Assembly: GCA_964478335.1 (NCBI GenBank)
Contig: CAYZIC010000029.1
Location: forward strand, 1-23,974
Direction: 5' to 3'
Origin: CAYZIC01 sp964478335
GTDB taxonomy: Bacteria; Verrucomicrobiota; Kiritimatiellia; RFP12; DVOR01
Length of the DNA: 23,974 nt
Position numbers and translations under genes: made by a program. The notes beneath the pieces are model-generated. The model made no database searches and was not told the origin of the DNA. It saw nothing but the letters and a program-made list of their open reading frames with translations. The first letter of the stretch is position 1, and each line of letters opens with the position of its first letter. Positions 7,655 to 13,993 of the stretch are shown one piece after another.

Positions 7655-8485
7655 ATGATTCAAGAAATAACCCCTCATCATCTCGAAAACGCCTACACTG
7701 CAGCCCGTGCGCCGCAGGTGGGTGATTGTCTTATTTACCTCCAAGACGACACCTATGCTGTTGATAGGCTCACAGAGGCGACGCTCAGCGAGGCCCAAAC
7801 CTCTACCCATCAATATCTAATCTCGGTGGATGAAACGGCCTACTTTTATGTCGAGACCTATCCTCTGCCTGCCGATCTCGTGTGGGAGCCCATTCAAGGC
7901 CTTCGTCTCAAAGCACCTCGCCACGAAGCTTTTGGGATCGTTACGGCGATTCATTTGATTCGGTGGTATCGCGCCAATCGCTACTGTGGCATCTGTGGAC
8001 AAGCGATGGTGCCTGCCACCCACGAACGCGCCCTGCATTGCCGAGAATGTCAACGCTCCATCTACCCGACCATTGCCCCTGCGGTGATTGTTGCGATTAC
8101 CTGTGGCGACTACATCCTCGTCACCAAATATGCTCACCGCCAAACCCCCTCCTATGCACTGGTCGCTGGCTTTGTCGAGATAGGAGAAACCCTTGAGCAA
8201 TGTGTCCGTAGGGAATCTCTCGAAGAGGTCGGCCTTGAGCTTGATCAAGTCTCCTATCATGCCAGTCAGCCTTGGGGCTTTACAGGCACCCTCCTGGCGG
8301 GCTTTTGGGCAACAGTATCGCCGACACCATCAGGCAATCCCCCCCCGATCACGATGGACACAGATGAGCTCTCCCAGGCACTTTGGCTCCGCTACGATCA
8401 ATTGCCACCGCCCCCCAACCACGCTAGCTTGACTTGGCACATGATCGAATGGTGGGGAGAGCAACCGTGTCGGACCGCCCTGTGA
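7655..8485 (+). CDS. nudC: NADH pyrophosphatase / Nudix hydrolase with zinc ribbon (NudC-like)
   Basis: 276 aa from ATG 7655. Middle zinc ribbon with C111, C114, C129 and C132 (YCGICG, HCREC), then a Nudix box from G172 to about L194 (GFVEIGETLEQCVRRESLEE) with the metal-binding E residues. SQPW at 204-207 is the family signature, but the usual PFP that follows is GFT here. Known: NudC hydrolyses NADH/NAD to NMN(H) and AMP and removes NAD caps from RNA. The zinc ribbon plus SQPW favours NudC over a general Nudix protein; the changed motif leaves the preferred substrate open. An in-frame TTG at 7637 lies inside the hairpin array and is unlikely. No good Shine-Dalgarno sequence is visible, so translation may depend on the preceding hairpins. 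Confidence 0.87.
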   Translation: MIQEITPHHLENAYTAARAPQVGDCLIYLQDDTYAVDRLTEATLSEAQTSTHQYLISVDETAYFYVETYPLPADLVWEPIQGLRLKAPRHEAFGIVTAIHLIRWYRANRYCGICGQAMVPATHERALHCRECQRSIYPTIAPAVIVAITCGDYILVTKYAHRQTPSYALVAGFVEIGETLEQCVRRESLEEVGLELDQVSYHASQPWGFTGTLLAGFWATVSPTPSGNPPPITMDTDELSQALWLRYDQLPPPPNHASLTWHMIEWWGEQPCRTAL

Positions 8486-8723
8486 CCTATAGGGCTTGCT
8501 GACGCTCACTGCTTTAGGACGCTTAGCGCTTGGTAATGAGAGCGACAGGATGCTGCCGAGCATAATTTTGCTCACTGACGCTCGCAAATGCAACAAAAAA
8601 CTGAATGACTCCCTTTTTTGTAGCCCCCTAAGACCGCAGGCCGTGAAACACTAACATGACCTAGATAAAAAAAGTGACACCATACGGTGTCACTTTTTTT
8701 TGATTGGAGCGCAGTGCGCAGGC
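8486..8723. other. Convergent intergenic region with degenerate palindromic elements
   Basis: It holds no credible gene. Two related elements with the core TGACGCTC appear at about 8494-8509 (CTTGCTGACGCTCACT) and 8564-8579 (TTGCTCACTGACGCTC); the second can fold through TTTGC/GCAAA. A small ACGC-TTA-GCGC element lies around 8519-8529. The region ends in the strong bidirectional terminator at 8667-8701. Confidence 0.5.
8667..8701. terminator. Bidirectional intrinsic terminator between nudC and groEL
   Basis: An A7 run, GTGACACC (8674-8681), loop ATAC, GGTGTCAC (8686-8693) and a T8 run form a perfect 8-bp stem that extends through A-T pairs. The A and T tracts make it function on both strands, ending the plus-strand nudC transcript and the minus-strand groEL transcript. 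Confidence 0.92.
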
Positions 8724-10358
8724 TTACATACCCATGCCACCCATACCCGGATCCATCGGCGGCATTGCCGGTTTGGGCTCAGGGATTTCAGTGATCATGC
8801 ACTCGGTCGTGAGCAAGAGACCCGCGATCGAGGCGGCATTTTCGAGAGCAGATCGCGTCACCTTAGCAGGATCTACGACACCCTCCTTGACCAAGTCAAC
8901 AAAGTCACCCGTAGCGACATTGTAACCGGTTGCGCCATCAGCACCTTTGACCTTTTCAACGATCAATGCAGCTTCAATGCCGGCATTGTTGACGAGTTGG
9001 CGAAGGGGGGCTTCAAGTGAGCGGCTAATGATCTCTGCACCGATTTGTTCGTCGCCCTTGAGCGTTGCAGCAAGTGCATCGACAGCCTTTTGGCAACGGA
9101 TGAGAGCGACACCACCACCTGGGACGATACCTTCCTCGACAGCAGCACGCGTAGCATGCAATGCATCATCGACACGATCCTTCTTTTCCTTCATTGCTGC
9201 TTCGGTTTGGGCACCCACTTGGATGACACCGACGCCGCCAGCGAGCTTAGCGAGGCGCTCTTGGAGCTTTTCGCGATCGTAGTCGGAGGAAGAATTCTCA
9301 ATTTGGTTTTTGATGACTGCGACACGAGCTTGAATAGCGGAGCTTTCGCCAGCGCCTTCGACGATGGTGGTGCTTTCCTTATCGATGGAGACGCGCTTAG
9401 CAGTACCCAAGTCTGCGACCGTGACATTCTCGAGCTTGATACCCAAGTCTTCGGTGATGAATTTGCCACCAGTCAAAGTTGCGATATCTTCGAGGATAGC
9501 CTTGCGGCGATCGCCAAATCCAGGAGCCTTAACAGCGCAGATTTGGAGCGTGCCACGGAGCTTGTTGACCACGAGGGTTGCGAGGGCTTCGCCTTCGATA
9601 TCTTCTGCGATGATCAAGAGCGGACGGCCACCCTTGGCTACGCCTTGGAGGAGGGGAAGCATGTCGTTGAGATTGGAAATCTTTTTCTCGAAGATCAAGA
9701 TAAAGGGATTGTCCAAGTTGCACTCCATCGTCTCAGCGGAGGTGACGAAGTAAGGGGAGAGGTAGCCTTTGTCAAACTGCATGCCCTCGACGACCTTTTT
9801 GTCCATCTTGGTCGTTTTGCCATCTTCGACAGTGATGGTGCCTTCTTTGCCGACCATTTCCATGACCTCAGCAATGATTCTACCGATTTCTTGGTCACCG
9901 TTGGCAGAGATTGTAGCCACTTGGGCAACTTCTTCATTGGAGGAGACTTGCTTGGAGAGGGCCGCGATAGCCTCGACAGCAGCTGCGGTAGCCTTGTCGA
10001 TACCACGCTTGATACCCTGAGGATTAGCGCCAGCGGTCACATTCTTGAGGCCTTCGCGATAGATTGCTTCGCCCAAGATTGTTGCAGTCGTGGTGCCGTC
10101 ACCTGCGACATCATTCGTCTTGGAGGCGACTTCACGCACCATTTGTGCGCCCATATTCTCAAAAGGATCAGGCAATTCGATTTCCTTAGCCACAGAGACA
10201 CCATCCTTGGTGATCATCGGCGAGCCGAATTTCTTATCCAAAATAACATTGCGGCCAGACGGCCCGAGAGTTGTAGCGACAGCGCGAGCCAACTTGCTCA
10301 CACCTGCGAGCACTGCTTGACGGGCATCGTTATCATATTTCATTTGCTTTGCAGCCAT
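8724..10358 (-). CDS. groEL: Chaperonin GroEL (Hsp60)
   Basis: 544 aa, normal length. Forms the 14-subunit double ring that folds proteins with ATP and the GroES lid in the cytoplasm. Signatures seen: MAAKQMKYDNDARQAVLAGV start, LGPSGRNVILDK, the ATP-site DGTTTATIL block (87-95), VEEGIVPGGGVAL, and a Met/Gly-rich tail ending GGMGGMGM. AAAGGA precedes the ATG at good distance. It lies 23 bp after groES and is the last gene of the dnaK-groES-groEL unit, followed by the terminator at 8667-8701. Codon usage is more uniform than in neighbouring genes, as expected of a highly expressed protein. A 439-codon open frame on the opposite strand is only a shadow. Confidence 0.98.
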   Translation of the reverse strand: MAAKQMKYDNDARQAVLAGVSKLARAVATTLGPSGRNVILDKKFGSPMITKDGVSVAKEIELPDPFENMGAQMVREVASKTNDVAGDGTTTATILGEAIYREGLKNVTAGANPQGIKRGIDKATAAAVEAIAALSKQVSSNEEVAQVATISANGDQEIGRIIAEVMEMVGKEGTITVEDGKTTKMDKKVVEGMQFDKGYLSPYFVTSAETMECNLDNPFILIFEKKISNLNDMLPLLQGVAKGGRPLLIIAEDIEGEALATLVVNKLRGTLQICAVKAPGFGDRRKAILEDIATLTGGKFITEDLGIKLENVTVADLGTAKRVSIDKESTTIVEGAGESSAIQARVAVIKNQIENSSSDYDREKLQERLAKLAGGVGVIQVGAQTEAAMKEKKDRVDDALHATRAAVEEGIVPGGGVALIRCQKAVDALAATLKGDEQIGAEIISRSLEAPLRQLVNNAGIEAALIVEKVKGADGATGYNVATGDFVDLVKEGVVDPAKVTRSALENAASIAGLLLTTECMITEIPEPKPAMPPMDPGMGGMGM

Positions 10359-10381
10359 AGTTAGATTCCTTTCTAAAACAA

Positions 10382-10666
10382 TTATTCGATGATCCCGAGG
10401 AGATCTTCAGAGCGAACCAATTGATAGACTTCGCCATCAATTTTGACCTCAGTTGGGCCATATTTGGGGAGCAAGACGACATCGCCTGTCTTGACATCAA
10501 ACGCAATCTCCTTGCCATCTTTGTCGAGCTTTTTGCCAACAGCAATGACGAGACCTTCGATGGGCTTTTCTTTAGCGGTGTCTGGGATAAAGATCCCGCC
10601 AACATTCTTTTCTTTTTCTTCGGTAGGTTTGACCAATACGCGGTCACCAAGAGGACGGATAGCCAT
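10382..10666 (-). CDS. groES: Co-chaperonin GroES (Hsp10)
   Basis: 94 aa, full length. Forms the seven-subunit lid on GroEL. Seen: RPLGDRVLVKPTEEKEKNVG with the mobile loop region ending GGIFIPDTAKEKP, and GDVVLLPKYGPTEVKIDGE near the C-terminus. AAAGGA lies nine bases before the ATG. It is placed between dnaK (77 bp upstream) and groEL (23 bp downstream), so it shares transcription with both unless the hairpin in the dnaK-groES gap ends some transcripts. Confidence 0.97.
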   Translation of the reverse strand: MAIRPLGDRVLVKPTEEKEKNVGGIFIPDTAKEKPIEGLVIAVGKKLDKDGKEIAFDVKTGDVVLLPKYGPTEVKIDGEVYQLVRSEDLLGIIE

Positions 10667-10701
10667 AATGTGTATTCCTTTGTTATTCTTAAATTAGAGA
10701 A

Positions 10702-10736
10702 TCAGGCTTAACGGCTCGATAGAGCCGCAAGCCTGA
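10702..10736 (-). promoter_or_regulatory. Stem-loop in the dnaK-groES gap
   Basis: TCAGGCTT and AAGCCTGA flank a second stem CGGCTC/GAGCCG, giving a 14-bp interrupted stem. On the minus strand it is followed by TTCTCTAATTT rather than a clean T run. It may be a partial terminator or an RNA stability/processing element that sets dnaK and groESL levels separately. Confidence 0.6.
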
Positions 10737-10743
10737 AGTGCGA

Positions 10744-12651
10744 TTACTTATTCATGGTGAAGTCGGCATCGACGACATCGTCGTCATTCTTTTTGCCTTG
10801 GTTGCAATCATCGCAACCTGCACCGCAGCCAGCGTCACCGCCAGGAGCAGCACCAGCACCAGGCTGTGCGCCCATGCCTTGGGATGCGGACTGAAGGAGT
10901 GCAACGAGGGCTTCTTGCTTAGCCTTGATGGCATCGAGGTCGGTGCCCTTGAGCGCTTCCTTGACGTCATTTACGGCTGCTTCGACCTTGCTCTTGAGCT
11001 CAGCGGGGATCTTGTCGCCTTCGTCCTTGAGGAGCTTTTCAGCTTGGTAAGCCATTTGCTCGGCACCATTGCGCGTTTCCACGCCAGCCTTGCGAGCTTC
11101 ATCCTCTGCAGCGAATTTCTCGGCATCTTCCTTCATGCGGTCGATCTCTTCCTTAGAGAGGCCGGAGGAAGCGGTGATCGTGATCTTTTGTTCCTTACCC
11201 GTACCCAAATCCTTGGCGCTGACATTCAAGATACCATTGGCATCTAGGTCAAAGGAAACTTCAATCTGCGGGGTACCACGAGGAGCAGGGGCAATACCAT
11301 CGAGGTTAAAGACTCCCAATTGCTTGTTGTCCGCAGCGAATTTACGCTCACCTTGCAAAACCTTGATCTGAACGCCGGGCTGGTTGTCAGCAGCGGTGGA
11401 GAAGATCTCTGACTTCTTGCAAGGAATGGTCGTGTTGCGTTCGATCAGCGGGGTAGCGACGCCACCGAGGGTTTCAATCGAGAGGGTCAGCGGAGTCACG
11501 TCGAGCAAGAGCACGTCCTTGACATCGCCCTTCAAGATACCGCCCTGAATAGCTGCACCGATTGCCACGACTTCGTCAGGGTTCACGCCCTGGTTAGGAT
11601 CCTTACCAAAGATCTCCTTAGCCTTACCCTGCAAGCGGGGCATACGGGTTTGACCACCGACCAAGACGACTTCATCGATCGAGGCGACTTCAGCATCCGA
11701 CATACACTTCTTACAAGGATCTGCCGTACGGTTGACTAAGCCTTCGGTGAGTTGCTCAAGCTTTGCGCGGGAGAGGCTCATCGTCAAGTGCTTAGGGCCA
11801 GTTGCATCCATGGTGATAAAGGGCTGGTTGATTTCGCTATTTTGAGCAGAGGAGAGCTCAATCTTAGCCTTTTCAGCTGCTTCCTTAAGACGTTGGATGG
11901 CTTGGTTGTCGTTGGCCAAATCGATACCTGTCTGGCTCTTGAATTCATTGATCATCCAGTCCATGATTGCTTGGTCCAAATCGTCACCACCCAATTGGGT
12001 GTCACCATTGGTCGCTTTTACCTCAAAGACCCCATCGCCGATATCCAAGACAGAAACGTCAAACGTACCACCGCCAAAGTCATAGACTGCGATCTTTTCG
12101 TCCTTTTTCTTATCTAACCCGTAAGCCAAAGAGGCTGCGGTTGGTTCGTTGATGATACGCAAAACCTCGAGACCAGCGATACGACCAGCATCCTTAGTAG
12201 CCTGGCGCTGAGAATCGTTAAAGTAAGCCGGCACCGTGATCACCGCTTGGGTGACAGGTTCGCCAAGACGCATTTCCGCATCTGCCTTGAGCTTTTGCAA
12301 GATCATTGCAGAGATTTCGGGTGGAGAAAAGGTCTTATCGCCAACCTTGATCGCGGCATCGCCATTAGCTGCTGGCACCACGTCATAGGGCACCATCTTG
12401 ATGTCCTTTTCCATCTCATTAAACTTGCGCCCCATGAAGCGCTTCACAGAATAGATCGTGCCCTTAGGATTCATCACAGCCTGACGCTTAGCGGGCAACC
12501 CAACCAAACGCTCACCATTAGCAGCAAAAGCCACAATTGACGGAGTCGTGCGTTGACCCTCTGCATTTTCCAAAACGCGTGCTTCGCCGCCTTCCATTAC
12601 ACTCATGCACGAATTTGTCGTACCCAAGTCAATACCAATAATTTTACTCAT
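10744..12651 (-). CDS. dnaK: Chaperone DnaK (Hsp70) with Cys-rich C-terminal tail
   Basis: 635 aa from the ATG at 12651, preceded by AAGGAG; a longer in-frame opening to 12693 runs through the leader and is unlikely. Cytoplasmic ATP-driven holdase/foldase. Seen: IIGIDLGTTNSC at the start, IINEPTAASLAYGLD (167-180), VYDFGGGTFDVSVLD (189-203), VVLVGGQTRMP (328-338), interdomain linker DVLLLDVTPLTLSIETLGG (379-397), and the substrate-binding and lid domains after it. Odd features: CKKC at 313-316 in the nucleotide-binding domain, and C609, C613, C616 (CGAGCDDC) in the flexible tail just before the acidic DDDVVDADF end. dnaJ and grpE are not adjacent. It leads the dnaK-groES-groEL unit. Confidence 0.97.
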   Translation of the reverse strand: MSKIIGIDLGTTNSCMSVMEGGEARVLENAEGQRTTPSIVAFAANGERLVGLPAKRQAVMNPKGTIYSVKRFMGRKFNEMEKDIKMVPYDVVPAANGDAAIKVGDKTFSPPEISAMILQKLKADAEMRLGEPVTQAVITVPAYFNDSQRQATKDAGRIAGLEVLRIINEPTAASLAYGLDKKKDEKIAVYDFGGGTFDVSVLDIGDGVFEVKATNGDTQLGGDDLDQAIMDWMINEFKSQTGIDLANDNQAIQRLKEAAEKAKIELSSAQNSEINQPFITMDATGPKHLTMSLSRAKLEQLTEGLVNRTADPCKKCMSDAEVASIDEVVLVGGQTRMPRLQGKAKEIFGKDPNQGVNPDEVVAIGAAIQGGILKGDVKDVLLLDVTPLTLSIETLGGVATPLIERNTTIPCKKSEIFSTAADNQPGVQIKVLQGERKFAADNKQLGVFNLDGIAPAPRGTPQIEVSFDLDANGILNVSAKDLGTGKEQKITITASSGLSKEEIDRMKEDAEKFAAEDEARKAGVETRNGAEQMAYQAEKLLKDEGDKIPAELKSKVEAAVNDVKEALKGTDLDAIKAKQEALVALLQSASQGMGAQPGAGAAPGGDAGCGAGCDDCNQGKKNDDDVVDADFTMNK

Positions 12652-12684
12652 AATGTAATCTCCTTCTTTCTTTTTAATAGGGGG

Positions 12685-12702
12685 AGATAGCAATCGCTAT
12701 CT
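12685..12702. promoter_or_regulatory. Palindrome in the dnaK leader
   Basis: AGATAGC-AATC-GCTATCT is a perfect 7-bp inverted repeat. It falls between the predicted transcription start (about 12711) and the dnaK ribosome binding site. It could be an operator, an RNA thermometer-like hairpin or an mRNA 5' stabiliser. It does not match the CIRCE sequence bound by HrcA. Confidence 0.5.
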
Positions 12703-12721
12703 TTGTCATGCCCATTTATGT

Positions 12722-12738
12722 AGCAAGGCTCGTGCCAA
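12722..12738 (-). promoter_or_regulatory. Sigma-54 (RpoN) type -24/-12 promoter upstream of dnaK
   Basis: On the minus strand the sequence is TTGGCACGAGCCTTGCT. It matches the sigma-54 consensus YTGGCACGRNNNTTGCW at every defined position, with GG and GC separated by exactly 10 bases. Initiation would be near 12711, giving a leader of about 60 nt to the dnaK ATG. I saw no convincing sigma-70 or sigma-32 boxes in the same region. Sigma-54 promoters require an ATP-driven activator bound upstream; none is encoded in the window. Confidence 0.72.
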
Positions 12739-12763
12739 AGAAAAAAAGGAGGATACACGGCTC

Positions 12764-12835
12764 AAAAGTGTGCCAAAAGTGTGCCATGGTGCGATGGGGT
12801 GTGCCACAGTGTGTGTCATGGTGTGTGTCACAGAT
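12764..12835. repeat. G/T-rich direct repeats upstream of the dnaK promoter
   Basis: AAAAGTGTGCC occurs twice in tandem (12764-12774, 12775-12785) and GTGTGTGTCA twice at 12-bp spacing (12809-12818, 12821-12830), with related GTGTGCC copies between. They lie about 50-120 bp upstream of the predicted start, where sigma-54 activators usually bind. The first pair also creates a second GG-N10-GC match on the minus strand (12770-12786). Confidence 0.55.
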
Positions 12836-12904
12836 GACGATGGGTTGCAATTGCGCTCCCTCTGTGCTTGATACGAGAGGCGGTTTGCCAGTCCACTGTC
12901 GAAA

Positions 12905-13987
12905 TTAGCGCTCTGACAGAGGATTGATGCGCAAGAGATTGATTTGGCTTGGGCAGAAGAGACGATAGGGAAAGCCATCCCATATAGCCGTGCCAGGTGC
13001 AACAAAGAGGCGCATCTTGTCGAGCTGATAGAGCCCATGGATATAGGGGCCTGCGATTGGCCGGATTGCCCAGCTGAGACCAGGAAGCATACCGCCATGA
13101 GTATGGCCAGTGAGCTGAAGGTCTACGTAGGGGGCATTTTTCTCAGAGCCATGGGGCCGGTGACGCAAGAGAACGATTGGGCCACGGGAGGCTAAGGGAA
13201 TCTCGTGGAGGACTTGGAGAAAACGAGAGTCATCAGGAGGCAAGCCATGTGTGGTGGCGATGGGATCATTTTGGCCTGCGATGGTGATGGGGCCAAAGTG
13301 AGGGATTGTCAGTGTCTCAAAGCTATTTTGTAGGAGATGGATGTTGAGAGAGGGGTAGAGATCAATCCAGTCTTGCGCTTGAAAGAAGTATTCGTGATTG
13401 CCTAAGCAGGCATAGGTGCCATAGCGAGGGGAGAGGTGTTTGAGAGGCAGGAGGTCGTCTTTTCGGGTGGCGAGGGTGCCATCGATGAGGTCGCCACCAA
13501 GGAGGACAAGGTCGGGTTTGAGGGCATTGACGCGGGTGACAATGCGCTGCAGAAAAGATGCTGTGCGGACTTTGCTGATGTGTAGGTCGGTTAAAAAGAC
13601 AACCGTGAGCGGCTTGGGCGATTGAGGTGTCGATGCCACTCTCAGTGCGAGGTCTTGGCTGTGGTCGATTGGATCTTTGTACCCTTGGTAGGTCATGAGC
13701 AGGGCAATGAGCGCTGCGCAAATCGAGATGCGAATAAATGCCTTCTCGCCGCTAAAAAGGGCAAAGGTAGCCCAAACGAACACCCAAGCATAGAGCACAT
13801 TGAGGACGACAATGCTCCATGCGGGCAATTCTGGAGAGAGAAAGTTTCCCCCGCCTACATGCTGAAAGATCAGAAACTTTTGCGCACCCAGTAGTAGCAG
13901 GGGGATGAGCCACCCCGCATGGCACCAGAGTTTGGTTCGTAAGACCAAAAAGACAAAGGCACCAAGACTTGCGAGGTTGATCAACAT
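12905..13987 (-). CDS. Membrane-anchored calcineurin-like metallophosphoesterase (YkuE-like)
   Basis: 360 aa. Three to four N-terminal membrane segments (about residues 1-18, 24-42, 58-80, 86-101) are followed by a complete metallophosphoesterase domain: TDLHIS (D134, H136), GGDLIDG (D166), GNHEYF (N197, H198), RHRPHG (276-279) and GHTHGG (H295, H297). These are the ligands of the di-metal centre. Relatives with this layout hydrolyse phosphodiester bonds in lipids or nucleotides at the membrane, for example YkuE-type and UDP-diacylglucosamine hydrolase-like enzymes; the substrate here cannot be read from sequence. It starts six bases after the gltX stop and is probably its co-transcribed follower. 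The dnaK upstream region begins beyond its stop. Confidence 0.9.
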   Translation of the reverse strand: MLINLASLGAFVFLVLRTKLWCHAGWLIPLLLLGAQKFLIFQHVGGGNFLSPELPAWSIVVLNVLYAWVFVWATFALFSGEKAFIRISICAALIALLMTYQGYKDPIDHSQDLALRVASTPQSPKPLTVVFLTDLHISKVRTASFLQRIVTRVNALKPDLVLLGGDLIDGTLATRKDDLLPLKHLSPRYGTYACLGNHEYFFQAQDWIDLYPSLNIHLLQNSFETLTIPHFGPITIAGQNDPIATTHGLPPDDSRFLQVLHEIPLASRGPIVLLRHRPHGSEKNAPYVDLQLTGHTHGGMLPGLSWAIRPIAGPYIHGLYQLDKMRLFVAPGTAIWDGFPYRLFCPSQINLLRINPLSER

Positions 13988-13993
13988 AATCTA

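Noticed and set aside
8330..8596. 88-codon minus-strand ORF at the end of nudC
   Set aside because: It overlaps nudC antisense and the palindromic repeats, with no ribosome binding site and no domain.
9045..10364. 439-codon open frame on the plus strand opposite groEL
   Set aside because: It mirrors groEL codon structure, has no ribosome binding site and its product is low-complexity Asp/Leu/Ser-rich. GroEL on the other strand is certain.
12652..12720. Sigma-32-like promoter (CCCCCTATT as -10) upstream of dnaK
   Set aside because: No acceptable CTTGAA-type -35 element lies at the needed distance, and the sigma-54 match further upstream is far better.
12652..12904. CIRCE (HrcA) operator before dnaK
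   Set aside because: Neither TTAGCACTC nor GAGTGCTAA is present; the only leader palindrome has an unrelated sequence.
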